DNA of 64,000 nt, taken from Rhodococcoides fascians A44A (GTDB lineage: Bacteria; Actinomycetota; Actinomycetes; Mycobacteriales; Mycobacteriaceae). Where the stretch lies: assembly GCF_000760735.1 (NCBI RefSeq), contig NZ_JMEX01000008.1:528018-592017 (forward strand), given 5' to 3'. The position numbers and the translations under genes were made by a program. Within the stretch, counting starts at the first letter, position 1; each line of letters starts with the position of its first letter. The notes under the pieces were generated by a model. It worked only from the letters and a program-made list of their open reading frames with translations, had not been told where the DNA came from and did no database searches. Shown here one piece after another: positions 50,584-59,420 of the stretch.

Positions 50584-51945
50584 TCAGTGTGCAGCGGTAC
50601 CGTCCTGCGTACCCTCCGCTATCCCGCGCTCGGACGACAGCGGAGACCGCGACGGCAGTTTCAGGCCTTTCGTGACGAGGTAGTCGTGGGTGTAGCGGTC
50701 GGAAATGCGCGACCCGACGAAGTCCGACGGAATCACGTCACGCGTGGATTCACGCCACGTGTGCAACCTCAGAGCCAGGTCCTCGGCAATGGCACGGTAC
50801 TCCGAATCCTCGTGCAGGTTCACTGTCTCGCCCGGGTCGCTGCGCAGATCGTAGAGCTCGTTGGGCGCACGCGGTGAGCGCACCGATTCGGCCACGGCCT
50901 GGCCCGACGGGCTCTCCTCGATGTCCCACGGCAGGTCGAGTACGGGACGTTCGGCGTAGTTCTCGATGTAGCTGAAATCCTTCGTCCGCACGGCGCGGAT
51001 GGGGTCGAAGGAATCGTGGTAAGTCTTCGAGGTGAACACCTCGTCGCGCACCGGCGCGCGTCCCGACGCGAGGTTGGCTGCGTGCGAGAGCCCTTCCACC
51101 TCGTCGGGCACGGGTGCACCCAGGAGGTCGAGCAGGGTGGGCACCAGGTCGACGCCGCTGAAGAGATCGTCGTAGACCCGGGGCGCCAGACCGCGATCGG
51201 TCGGTGGTCTGACGATCAACGCAATCCCCGTCCCTGCCTCGTACAGGGTCGACTTCGCTCGGGGAAACGCCGGACCGTGGTCGGTCATGAACACGACCCA
51301 CGTCGAACGGTCGAGGCCCGTCTCGGCGAGTGTGTCGAGCAGCTCGCCCACGGCAGCGTCGGCGACGGTGATCGATCCGTGGAACTCGGCGAGGTCCTCG
51401 CGGACCTCCGGCGTGTCCGGCAGGTAGTCGGGAAGCTCCACGGCATCGGCGTCGTCCGGGGTGTACCGCTCGGCGGGGTACGGACGGTGCGTCTCGAAGA
51501 ATCCCGCGGTCAGGAAGAACGGCTCGGTGCGATCCTCGCGCAACCAGGCGTCGGCCTTCTCCACGACGTACTCGCAGTACGAGTTGGAGACGTCGTAGGA
51601 ATCGAAACCCAGCCGGGACGGAAACGAGGACTCGTGTTGCATGCCGAGCAGGGCCGTCTGCCAACCGGATTCACCGAGCAGCGCGGGCAAGGTCTGCACA
51701 CCGGGGCGGTACTCCCACCCGTGGTGAGCCAATCCGACCAACCCGTTGCTGTGCGGATAGCGGCCGGTGAAGAGCGACCCTCGCGACGGTGAGCACAACG
51801 GCGCCGTCGCGTGCGCGTGCGTGAATAGAAAGCCCTCCGCGGCAAGCGCGTCGACCCGCGGGCTCGATACCGAGCGGTGCCCGTATGCGCCGAGATGCCG
51901 CCCCAGATCGTGCCAGTGGATCAGCAGGACGTTCTCTTTCGTCAT
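50584..51945 (-). CDS. Cys-type sulfatase
   Basis: 453 residues of the alkaline-phosphatase-like sulfatase family. The activation motif is LCSPSRGSLFTGR with Cys51, to be turned into formylglycine. Other active-site blocks: VLLIHWHDLGRHLGAYG at the start, FFETHRPYP, and VVFMTDHGPAFPRAKSTLYEAG (metal Asp-His and Lys). No signal peptide, so cytoplasmic. The natural substrate is unknown; a sulfated product of the adjacent Stf0 operon is an attractive guess. Divergent from the FGE gene across 59 bases. Confidence 0.93.
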   Translation of the reverse strand: MTKENVLLIHWHDLGRHLGAYGHRSVSSPRVDALAAEGFLFTHAHATAPLCSPSRGSLFTGRYPHSNGLVGLAHHGWEYRPGVQTLPALLGESGWQTALLGMQHESSFPSRLGFDSYDVSNSYCEYVVEKADAWLREDRTEPFFLTAGFFETHRPYPAERYTPDDADAVELPDYLPDTPEVREDLAEFHGSITVADAAVGELLDTLAETGLDRSTWVVFMTDHGPAFPRAKSTLYEAGTGIALIVRPPTDRGLAPRVYDDLFSGVDLVPTLLDLLGAPVPDEVEGLSHAANLASGRAPVRDEVFTSKTYHDSFDPIRAVRTKDFSYIENYAERPVLDLPWDIEESPSGQAVAESVRSPRAPNELYDLRSDPGETVNLHEDSEYRAIAEDLALRLHTWRESTRDVIPSDFVGSRISDRYTHDYLVTKGLKLPSRSPLSSERGIAEGTQDGTAAH

Positions 51946-52004
51946 TCCTATTGCCTAGCACATGTCCGGCCCTCGCTCAGGGGGACAGGTGGCAGCATGG
52001 GGGT

Positions 52005-52862
52005 ATGAGCGGTGGATGCTGTGCGCCCGATCGCGACGAGTCCAGTGGGCGTCGGGACCTTCCCGAGCGCGGCGCCGAGCCGGGCGTGCTGATCGAGGTG
52101 CCGGGTGGGACGTTCCTGATGGGATCGGAGGATCCCCTGGCGTATCCGGCCGATCTGGAGGGGCCGGTCCGCCGCGTCGAAGTCGAGGCGTTCTCTATCG
52201 CGCCGACGACGGTCACCGTTGCCGAGTTCGATGCGTTCATCGCCGCGACCGGCTACGTCACCGACGCCGAACAGTTCGGTGATTCCCTCGTCTTCGCCGG
52301 ATCGCTCCCCGCCGAGGACTCGTCGCCCGCGGTCACCGCGACGCCGTGGTTCCGCGTCGTCTCGGGGGCGTCGTGGCGGCGGCCGTCGGGCCCGGCGTCG
52401 TCGATCAGCCCGGTGGCCGATCACCCCGTCACCCACGTGTCCCGGCGTGACGCCGACGCGTACTGCGCATGGGCCGGGTCGTCGTTGCCCAGCGAGGAGC
52501 AATGGGAGTACGCGGCGCGCGGCGGGTTGGAGCAGCAACCGTTCCCCTGGGGGGCGGACGAATCGCTCGACCGGATGAACACGTGGCGCGGTGAGTTCCC
52601 CGGCGAGCACGTCGACACGGTGTTCACTGCACCCGTCCGGTCGTTCGAGCCGAACGGCTACGGCCTCTACAACACCACCGGCAACGTCTGGGAATGGACC
52701 ACCGGGACGTTCGACGCCGCCCGCCGCGACATCCGGGCCGTCATCCGCGGCGGGTCGCACCTGTGCCACGCCAGTTACTGCCGGCGATACCGCACCTCGG
52801 CCCGTTCGGGCGTCACGGAGGACACCTCCAGCAGCCACATCGGGTTCAGGCTCAGTCGGTGA
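52005..52862 (+). CDS. formylglycine-generating enzyme
   Basis: 285 residues, sulfatase-modifying factor (SUMF1/FGE type), a copper oxidase that turns the Cys of Cys-type sulfatases into formylglycine. Family blocks: VPGGTFLMGSEDPLAYPADLEGP, WRRPSGPASSI, HPVTHVSRRDADAYCAW, LPSEEQWEYAARGG and the active-site pair Cys254/Cys259 in GGSHLCHASYCRRYR, ending SSSHIGFR. ATG at 52005. The pairing with the sulfatase next door is functionally complete. Its end overlaps the convergent GNAT gene by 11 bases. Confidence 0.95.
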   Translation: MSGGCCAPDRDESSGRRDLPERGAEPGVLIEVPGGTFLMGSEDPLAYPADLEGPVRRVEVEAFSIAPTTVTVAEFDAFIAATGYVTDAEQFGDSLVFAGSLPAEDSSPAVTATPWFRVVSGASWRRPSGPASSISPVADHPVTHVSRRDADAYCAWAGSSLPSEEQWEYAARGGLEQQPFPWGADESLDRMNTWRGEFPGEHVDTVFTAPVRSFEPNGYGLYNTTGNVWEWTTGTFDAARRDIRAVIRGGSHLCHASYCRRYRTSARSGVTEDTSSSHIGFRLSR

Positions 52863-53346
52863 AGACTTTCTCGAAGGTGTTCGAGAACGGCATGGCCTCG
52901 TAGGGCGGGAAGATCGGGATGCGCGTGTAGCCGCTCTTCTCGTACAGGCGCACGGCGTCGGGCTGGCGGTCGCCGGTCTGCAGGATCAGCCGCGGCAGTC
53001 CGAGTTCTCGGGCCGCGTCCTCCGACGCGGTGAGCAACGCCGTGGACACCCCGGTTCCGCGGTGGTCCGGGTGGACGAACATGCGCTTGAGTTCCAGGTC
53101 ACCGGCGTTCCATCGGACCGCTGCGTGCCCGACGGGTGTTTCTCCCGCGTAGACGACGATGGTGCGGTGCACAGTGTCCGGGTCGACGGCGTTCGCCTGC
53201 GTGCGGGCCATGTCCGCGGCCCGGTCGGCGTACCGCGGCCCGACTTCCGCGGCCATCGCCGCCCGCAAGGCTTCGGCATCGGCGTGGTCCCACGGGACCT
53301 CCTCCGTCCGCAGGGCCACTGTCACCAGGTCGTTCTCGACATTCAC
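52852..53346 (-). CDS. GNAT family N-acetyltransferase
   Basis: 164 residues: LKRMFVHPDHRGTGVSTALLTASEDAARELG is the acetyl-CoA loop, and ILQTGDRQPDAVRLYEKSGYTRIPIFPPY the C-terminal strand typical of the small-molecule or aminoacyl-type GNATs. Substrate unknown. ATG at 53346. Converges on the FGE gene with an 11-base overlap. Confidence 0.87.
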   Translation of the reverse strand: MNVENDLVTVALRTEEVPWDHADAEALRAAMAAEVGPRYADRAADMARTQANAVDPDTVHRTIVVYAGETPVGHAAVRWNAGDLELKRMFVHPDHRGTGVSTALLTASEDAARELGLPRLILQTGDRQPDAVRLYEKSGYTRIPIFPPYEAMPFSNTFEKVFTD

Positions 53347-53515
53347 GCCGAAAAGTCCATCACCGCGGGCCGGCGCACGTCAACGGTTTCGATCACGCAG
53401 ATCCTCTCGTTTTCGATCAACTCGAGCGAATATCTTCCCAAGTGCGCGTCGACGAGATTCCATGGACCGACGTCGGGACTCACCCGTCGCGCCGAAGATT
53501 TCGGGGGGGGAGAGA

Positions 53516-53995
53516 ATGACTGTCGAAGACACCGTGGTGCTGCACATCTCCGACACGGGTACGCCCTCCCTGGAGGGCCTGTCCAGGGCGCAACTGCACG
53601 CGCTCGCGGATGCGCTGCGCCGAACCACCGAAACGTTCGCCCCGAACGCACGCATCCTGACGAGATTCGACGTGCGGTTCAACGACCGCAACTCGCCACT
53701 GGTGATCGATCTGCCTGCACGTGACGTCGTCGTCGGCGGACAGAGTGTGTCGTTCAGTCACACCGAGTTCGAGATCTTCTCCCACCTCGTGCGCAACCCG
53801 CGGGTCGTCGTCGGACGTGACGAGCTGACCCGCAGCGGCGGCGGTCGCAGCGTGGACGTACATCTGTCGAGAGTGCGCACCAAATTGGGATCGTTCGGTC
53901 GGCTCGTGACCACGGTGCGCGGCACCGGATACCGATTCGATCCGGAACCAGGCATCCGCGTGGTGACCGAACCGGTATCCCTCCGCAGCGCGTGA
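53516..53995 (+). CDS. stand-alone OmpR/PhoB-type winged-helix regulator
   Basis: 159 residues. The C-terminal 95 form a Trans_reg_C winged helix (VSFSHTEFEIFSHLVRNPRVVVGRDEL, SVDVHLSRVRTKLG, TVRGTGYRFDPEPG). Instead of a receiver domain there are about 65 residues without an Asp phosphorylation pocket (VVLHISDTGTPSLEGLSRAQLHALADAL). So it is not a classical two-component regulator. ATG at 53516 follows a run of Gs with GGGGAGAG. Target genes unknown. Confidence 0.85.
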   Translation: MTVEDTVVLHISDTGTPSLEGLSRAQLHALADALRRTTETFAPNARILTRFDVRFNDRNSPLVIDLPARDVVVGGQSVSFSHTEFEIFSHLVRNPRVVVGRDELTRSGGGRSVDVHLSRVRTKLGSFGRLVTTVRGTGYRFDPEPGIRVVTEPVSLRSA

Positions 53996-54049
53996 ACACG
54001 GGTGTCAGCGTCCGATCCACGTGCTTGGCGACGTGTTCTGGGGTGACGG

Positions 54050-54126
54050 TGTTCCTGGGTGCACACAAGTCGGTTCGGCAGGGCACATCCGGCCCTCGCG
54101 AAGCGATCTGTGTGCACCCAGGAACA
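54050..54126. repeat. inverted repeat with 18-base arms and 41-base spacer
   Basis: Arms 54050-54067 and 54109-54126 are exact reverse complements (TGTTCCTGGGTGCACACA). It fills the 165-base gap between the convergent winged-helix and LysR genes. It could be a bidirectional terminator, but long arms with a wide spacer also fit a small non-coding mobile element. Confidence 0.7.
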
Positions 54127-54160
54127 TGCACGAGGGTCGAGTAACCGGGGTTCGACAAAG

Positions 54161-55081
54161 TCAGGACGCCAGTTCGACCGGGCGAACGCGCCGATGGAAC
54201 GCGCGTACGGCCTCGGCTACCGCCGGCCGTTCGCTCGAGGCCTGTCGGTACGTCACGCCGAGCCGTCGGGCACCGTCGATGATCGGCTGGGTGACACCGG
54301 GTTGCGATACGAGGTGCCTGAAATCGTCGGGCACGGACATCTGCGGCACGATGGTCGCACCGAATCCGCGCCCTACCATCACGGCCATCATCGCGAAACT
54401 GTTGCTGCGGTGCTGGATCCGCGGAGTGAACCCTGCTTGCCGGCAGCTGAACACCACCGACTGTACGGAGGGCGCACCGTCGGCTGCTGCGATCCAGTCG
54501 GCTTCGGCGAGCGCCGCGAGACCCATCTCCGAAATTCGCTCGTGCCACGCGGTAGGCGCCAGCACGACGAGTGGGTCGTCGAACAGGTAGTCCGTCGTCA
54601 TGCCGGTGGGCAGGTCGGTGGCCCCGAACGAGTAGGTGTACGTGATTGCCAGATCCACTTCTTGATTGCGTACCGCCGGAACGGAATCGACCGGCATCGA
54701 CTCGATCAACCGGATACGCAGTCCCGGGTGCGCGCTCTCCAGGCCCGCGGCCACCGGCAGCGCGAGCTGCGCCATTGCGGTCTGGAAGCATGCGACGGTC
54801 AGGACACCCGCGATGACGTCGCCGGTCGCCGCCACCGCACTCTCGGCTTCTTCCAGTGCGGCGAGAACGCGTGCTGTGTGATCCACCAGCACCCTGCCTG
54901 CGCCGGTGAGCCGCAACGTCCTACCGTCGCGCCGCGTCAGGACGGCACCGACTTCGTCTTCGAGAGTACGAAGCTGTTGCGACACAGCCGAGGTGGTGAT
55001 GCCGTGCAGCTCGGCGACGGCGGACATCGTCGCGTACTCCGCGAGATCTCGCAGCAGTATCAGCCTCTTGACGTCGTACAC
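54161..55081 (-). CDS. LysR-family transcriptional regulator
   Basis: About 306 residues. N-terminal helix-turn-helix VKRLILLRDLAEYATMSAVAELHGITTSAVSQQLRTLEDEVGAVL, then a LysR substrate-binding domain (LTVACFQTAMAQLALPVAAGLESAHPGLRIRLIE...). GTG at 55081 gives the normal family start; the frame is open to 55138. The ligand is unknown. No gene is divergently adjacent within 300 bases except the dodecin gene on the far side of a non-coding gap. Confidence 0.87.
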   Translation of the reverse strand: MYDVKRLILLRDLAEYATMSAVAELHGITTSAVSQQLRTLEDEVGAVLTRRDGRTLRLTGAGRVLVDHTARVLAALEEAESAVAATGDVIAGVLTVACFQTAMAQLALPVAAGLESAHPGLRIRLIESMPVDSVPAVRNQEVDLAITYTYSFGATDLPTGMTTDYLFDDPLVVLAPTAWHERISEMGLAALAEADWIAAADGAPSVQSVVFSCRQAGFTPRIQHRSNSFAMMAVMVGRGFGATIVPQMSVPDDFRHLVSQPGVTQPIIDGARRLGVTYRQASSERPAVAEAVRAFHRRVRPVELAS

Positions 55082-55138
55082 CTCAGACCGCCGCTGCGGT
55101 GCCCGGTCCGGCTTCGTCGTCGGAGGCTGGAACTGCAA

Positions 55139-55487
55139 CGGCCATCGGAATTCTGGACAAGGACAAGCGACGAAGCGTCATTGCGGAGATACTCCTCGAG
55201 AAGGACGACAGGGACAGCACCGGCGCTCGATGGGGCGACATGCTCGAATGAAAGGCGCTGCAGGTTCGGAGAACTCGTCCGGTCTTCGCTTTTCACTTCA
55301 TGCCGATGCCCGAGTGTGGTCCGTCGCCGGACGGGAAACCACCCTTCGAATCACGATGATTTTTCCGCGCGTGGCCTCGACCAGCGCCTACAGCAGACGA
55401 TTTCACCGTTCTGTTTCGAAATCGGCATTGCAGGAGAAGTATCAGCAGTCGGAAAGTCCACCAGACTGCAGAGGAGCGAAAGAACCC
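55139..55487. other. non-coding gap before dodecin
   Basis: About 350 bases between the LysR gene start region and dodecin. No reading frame with family features, RNA gene or clear repeat was seen. The base composition is less GC-rich than its surroundings in parts, and it probably holds the promoters of both flanking genes. Confidence 0.5.
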
Positions 55488-55694
55488 ATGAGCGACAACA
55501 TCTACCGCGTCACCGAAATCGTCGGAACCTCCACCGAAAGCACCGACGACGCCATCCGAAAGGCGATCGCGCGCGCGAACACCACCCTCAACAACCTCGA
55601 CTGGTTCGAGGTACTCGAAACCCGCGGCCACATCGAAAATGGATCGATCGCTCACTTCCAGGTGACGATCAAGGTCGGGTTCAAACTGGAGTGA
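55488..55694 (+). CDS. dodecin, flavin-binding protein
   Basis: 68 residues, the usual size. YRVTEIVGTSTESTDDAIRKAIARA and LNNLDWFEVLETRGHIENG contain the flavin-stacking Trp and the conserved Arg-Gly; FQVTIKVGFKLE is the closing strand. Twelve copies form a hollow sphere that stores FMN or other flavins and CoA. ATG at 55488 is preceded by GAGGAGCGAAAG. Confidence 0.94.
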   Translation: MSDNIYRVTEIVGTSTESTDDAIRKAIARANTTLNNLDWFEVLETRGHIENGSIAHFQVTIKVGFKLE

Positions 55695-55706
55695 GATGGA
55701 GCGTCC

Positions 55707-56981
55707 TCACCACCCGCGCCGGGCATGCTCGGCGTGGGTGTGAAGGTACGCCCCCGGGGCGAAGTGAGTGTCGTAGAAGTCCAGGTCGATGTTCTGGGCC
55801 TGCAGATACATCAGCACGTGGACGGTGGGTACGGTTCCCGGCAGTTTGCCGAATGCGTCGTAGATGTACGACGCCTCCGCGGTCACGAGTTCCTGCACTG
55901 CGTCCGCGGGCAGGGCGGCTGCACGGACCTTGGGCGTCTCCGACCATGCCCCGGGTGTGTCCGGGTGGAACGGCCCACCCGGCCCGTACTTGCGGTCGAT
56001 GTACTTGGCGACACCGTCGGCGACGGTGTTCACATGCGGCGGAGTCAATGTCTCGAACACGCCGTCCAAGCCGGTTGCATTGGGGAACGGCCAGCTCGGG
56101 TCGTTGTCGGACCGGAAGCCCAGACCTGGAGCGCGCGGATCACCGGATCCGCCCAGCACGGACAGTCGGTCGAGTCCGTCGAACATCCACCCGCCGAGAC
56201 CGAGTGCCTGCAGAACCAATACGCCGTTGTGGGTTGCCGTCGCAAGCTCCGCGCTTGCCTCGGTCAGGGTGTATTGCTCGACGAACGACAGCGGAACCGG
56301 ATCGTCGAAGTGAGCCAGAGCCGAGAACTTGTCGATTCCCGGGATCGGCCGGTCGTGCACGTCGTCGAAGACGACGTACCCGTTGGCGGCGAAGAAGGAC
56401 AGGTTGGCGATCAGGTGCTCGGAGAGGTCGGCAACGGGAAACGCGAGCAAGCTTCCCGGATGGTTGGCTATCCAGGTGTTGTGACCCTCCATGTAAGGCT
56501 CTTCGCGCGGGATTTCCAGTCGCGTGTCACCGAGCCGAACATACTGATCCGCAGTGTGATTCAGCCACTCCTCGAGATCGAACTCGCCGGGCGACGGTGG
56601 GGTGTCACGTGTCGGGAGCAGGTACGTTCCCGAATCGTCGGTGAAGAACAGCTGACTGGTGTGAAATCCGGCGGCCGACGGAAAGGCTCTTCCCACAGCA
56701 CTCCCTGAGTAGTTGGGGAACTTCGGCGCGTACCCACCGTGGCGGGTGATGCCGTAGTGCCACCCGGTGACTCCGCCGACGACCGACAGCAGAAGAGCCC
56801 GTTCGACCTCGCTGATCGGCGTGACCGGGTGAGTGCTCTCGTACGCCAGCGGACCGTCGGGGATCTTCCCACCGAGAGGGAAACGGCGTGACCGTCGACC
56901 GGCTATCGCGTCGAGCAGCGGGAATGCGGCCGCGTCGGCGAGGGCGGCCCGTTGCGCGTCGGTGATCGTCAGCCTCGCCAC
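55707..56981 (-). CDS. protein of unknown function with nitroreductase-like features
   Basis: 424 residues, no signal peptide. Features suggest, but do not prove, a nitroreductase-type FMN fold: RRSRRFPLGG near residue 30, GFHTSQLFFTDDSGTYLLP (about 105-123), and VLVLQALGLGGWMFDG (about 255-270), the order of FMN-contact regions in nitroreductases. The last 100 residues are extra. It overlaps the hydrolase gene by 13 bases and starts at ATG or GTG near 56981. A real gene by codon use; function open. Confidence 0.8.
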   Translation of the reverse strand: MARLTITDAQRAALADAAAFPLLDAIAGRRSRRFPLGGKIPDGPLAYESTHPVTPISEVERALLLSVVGGVTGWHYGITRHGGYAPKFPNYSGSAVGRAFPSAAGFHTSQLFFTDDSGTYLLPTRDTPPSPGEFDLEEWLNHTADQYVRLGDTRLEIPREEPYMEGHNTWIANHPGSLLAFPVADLSEHLIANLSFFAANGYVVFDDVHDRPIPGIDKFSALAHFDDPVPLSFVEQYTLTEASAELATATHNGVLVLQALGLGGWMFDGLDRLSVLGGSGDPRAPGLGFRSDNDPSWPFPNATGLDGVFETLTPPHVNTVADGVAKYIDRKYGPGGPFHPDTPGAWSETPKVRAAALPADAVQELVTAEASYIYDAFGKLPGTVPTVHVLMYLQAQNIDLDFYDTHFAPGAYLHTHAEHARRGW

Positions 56982-57787
56982 GACGGCTCCTCCTCGTAGA
57001 CGACAAGTGATGCAGCATCGGCACGTTCGAGAACGAAATCGGCGACGACGGCAGCGGTTCGACGATGCCCGGCCTCGTTCAGCACGTCGTGCCTGGCGCC
57101 GGCGATCTCACGTAGTTCGAGTTCACGAACTCGTCCCGCCCAGGTCCGGACGTTCTCGATAGGCGACACCGTGTCCGCGTCGCCGTGCACTGCGAGCGTC
57201 GACACCCGCAGTGCGGCCAGGTCGGCGTCGAACCTGTCCCACGCCGTCCGTAGCTCGGCACCGAGCAGTCGACCCGAATCCGCACTGACGAATGCGAGCG
57301 GGTCGTTGATCAATGCGTCGAGGTAGAACGGGTCCGCCGACAGTTCACTCGGATCGAGATCGAATCGAGCGTTGTCGGGGTCCAACCACGGGATGGGTGC
57401 CAGCGTCGCACCGGAGATCACGGCGGCGACGTAGCGATCCGGCTCGTCGAGGACCGACAGCGTCGCGACGACCGAACCGAGCGAGTGCCCGATGACGACG
57501 GTAGGAACGTCGGGCACACCCACCCTGGCCAGCGAGGTGAGGGCGCCCGCGTCCGCTTGCAGGTCACGCAACGACCGGAAGTCCCCGCGGTCCCCCGACG
57601 ACAGCCCGTGGCCGATCAGATCCAACGCCCACACGTCGATACCGTCGGCGCTGAGAGAATCCGCGAATCGGTGATAGAGACCGGAATGTTCCCCGTAACC
57701 GTGGAGGAACACTACGTTCGCGCGCGGAACCTCTGCGGCCCAGTGCCGGTAGTAGATCGGTCCCCGCGCCCCGTCGAAGAATGGCAT
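56969..57787 (-). CDS. alpha/beta hydrolase, monoacylglycerol-lipase type
   Basis: 272 residues. Oxyanion motif VVFLHGYGEHSGLYHRFADSL, nucleophile elbow VVIGHSLGSVVATL (Ser), the acid region LAVHGDADTVSPIEN and a His near the end (GARHDVLNEAG). Cleaves lipid esters, most likely monoacylglycerols or similar. First of a two-gene unit with the unknown gene downstream, which overlaps it by 13 bases. Confidence 0.9.
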   Translation of the reverse strand: MPFFDGARGPIYYRHWAAEVPRANVVFLHGYGEHSGLYHRFADSLSADGIDVWALDLIGHGLSSGDRGDFRSLRDLQADAGALTSLARVGVPDVPTVVIGHSLGSVVATLSVLDEPDRYVAAVISGATLAPIPWLDPDNARFDLDPSELSADPFYLDALINDPLAFVSADSGRLLGAELRTAWDRFDADLAALRVSTLAVHGDADTVSPIENVRTWAGRVRELELREIAGARHDVLNEAGHRRTAAVVADFVLERADAASLVVYEEEPSWRG

Positions 57788-57954
57788 CCTCGAAGTCCAC
57801 CACCAGCACAGAACCTCGTCAATGGTTCGAATCGGGCAGGTTCGTAATTCCGGTGTGTCAGTGCGCGCCGAGGTGGTACTCGCCGTACGTGGTGAGGCCG
57901 GCGAAAATGGTCGATCCGAACCCGATCAGGGCTGATCTGGCGATCGAGGCCAGG

Positions 57955-58887
57955 TCAGACAGCGACTTCCTGCTCCGCATTGGTCTTCGCCTCCTCCGAG
58001 ATCTTGTCCGCCGATTCGTTCTCGCGGTCCTGCAGGTACGCCTTCAGTGAGAACACGAAGCACCCCACCCAGGCCACGACGATGGTGACGTACGCAGTGG
58101 CCTGGACTGCGCCGCTGAGCTCGAACCAACCACTCCGGAACAGGCTCCGCGTGTTGGTGAGCACGATGATGCCGCCCACCGAAGCCCCCAGCAACCGAGG
58201 CGGAACGTGACGGACCAACCAGGCCGCGAGAGGAGCCGCGACGACGCCACCGGCAAGGATCGCCAGGACCCAGCTGATGTTGATTCCTTGCGAGCCGAGG
58301 CTGAACAGGAAGCCCAGGCTCGCGGCCAGCGCGATCACGAACTCACTCGTGTCGATCGAGCCGATGACCTTCCGCGGCTCGAGCCGTCCACTGGCGAGAA
58401 TGGCCGGGGTTCCCACGGGGCCCCACCCGCCTCCGCCGGTGGCGTCGACGAAGCCCGCGAGCAACCCGAGCGGCGCCAGGAACCGCTTGCGCAGCGGCTT
58501 TCCGAGATTCCCCCGAGGAATCCCCTGGACGGTGAACCTGATGAGGATGTACAACCCGAGGCCCAGAAGGATCAAGGCCATGACGGGAGCTGCGGCTTCG
58601 GTGGACAGGTTGGACAGAACCGTCGCTCCGACGAACGCACCCACCGCACCGGGTAGGGCGATCCGCCGAACGACCTTCCAATCGACGTTGCCGAACTTCC
58701 AGTGCGACAGCCCGGAAATGAACGTGGTGCCGATCTCCGCCAAGTGCACGGTGGCCGACGCGGCCGCGGGATTGGTGCCGATGGCGAGCAGAAGCGTCGT
58801 CGTCGTGACGCCGTACGCCATGCCGAGTGCGCCGTCGACGAGTTGGGCCGCAAGCCCCACGATGCCGATAAGAATGATTGTTTTCAC
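57955..58887 (-). CDS. TauE/SafE family sulfite exporter-like permease
   Basis: 310 residues with about eight membrane helices. GIVGLAAQLVDGALGMAYGVTTTTLLLAIGTNPAAASATVHLAEIGTTFISGLSHWKFGNVDWKVVRRI is the duplicated TauE signature; the second half repeats it near KVIGSIDTSEFVIALAASLGF. The cytoplasmic tail is charged. Members export sulfite, sulfoacetate or related anions; substrate inferred. 167 bases without a gene precede the hydrolase. Confidence 0.88.
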   Translation of the reverse strand: MKTIILIGIVGLAAQLVDGALGMAYGVTTTTLLLAIGTNPAAASATVHLAEIGTTFISGLSHWKFGNVDWKVVRRIALPGAVGAFVGATVLSNLSTEAAAPVMALILLGLGLYILIRFTVQGIPRGNLGKPLRKRFLAPLGLLAGFVDATGGGGWGPVGTPAILASGRLEPRKVIGSIDTSEFVIALAASLGFLFSLGSQGINISWVLAILAGGVVAAPLAAWLVRHVPPRLLGASVGGIIVLTNTRSLFRSGWFELSGAVQATAYVTIVVAWVGCFVFSLKAYLQDRENESADKISEEAKTNAEQEVAV

Positions 58888-59002
58888 TGCGTGTGCTCCA
58901 TGAGTCGAGTGAAGAATGGTCGGTGCGGGTCAGATCGACCCGCAACACCTCGGCGACAGTGCGTTCGGCATCCGCCCATGCAACCCATCGACGCGTTTTA
59001 CG

Positions 59003-59287
59003 TCAAGGGTTGAAATCACCCAAATTCCAGCGAACTCGTTCGGCAAACGAAGCAGCAGTGGCGAAGTCGACTCTGTGCGATCCGGGCTCGTCCTTCACCT
59101 CGTTCTCGTCGAGTCCGCCGTGATCGTGGACGTGCCTCTTCGGTACCACCAGGTGATACCCGAGCAACACGTCACCGCTCAGTTGCTCGGGTAGATGAAA
59201 TGCCACGGACATCGGAGTCTCGTACACCCCACCGGGCAGCGGGACTTTCCCCTCGACCTCGAGGCAGAGCAGACAGTCCGCGTTCAT
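59003..59287 (-). CDS. short HIT-like protein, probably truncated
   Basis: 94 residues from ATG 59287, which follows GGAGG. Residues 1-60 look like the first half of a HIT protein: CLLCLEVEGKVPLPGGVYE and LGYHLVVPKRHVHDHGGLDENE. The catalytic HxHxH part of HIT proteins is absent; instead about 30 residues (VDFATAASFAERVRWNLGDFNP) close the frame. Either a shortened gene or a degenerate one. Divergent from folD across 133 bases. Confidence 0.5.
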   Translation of the reverse strand: MNADCLLCLEVEGKVPLPGGVYETPMSVAFHLPEQLSGDVLLGYHLVVPKRHVHDHGGLDENEVKDEPGSHRVDFATAASFAERVRWNLGDFNP

Positions 59288-59391
59288 GCACCCTCCGGCT
59301 TCGGGCGTTAGAGTAGGTTCCACGCACGACTGGCGAGGGTGGTTCACCACCGGGAAGTGCTGATCTGCCTGAAGCGTCGTCCGCCTGGGTG

Positions 59392-59414
59392 CTTCACACT
59401 ACAACGGTGTGAAG
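59392..59414. promoter_or_regulatory. inverted repeat just before folD
   Basis: CTTCACAC, seven bases, GTGTGAAG. The right arm runs into the AAGGAG ribosome site of folD, so binding of a protein here, or a hairpin in the mRNA, could block translation or transcription. Confidence 0.55.
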
Positions 59415-59420
59415 GAGCAT

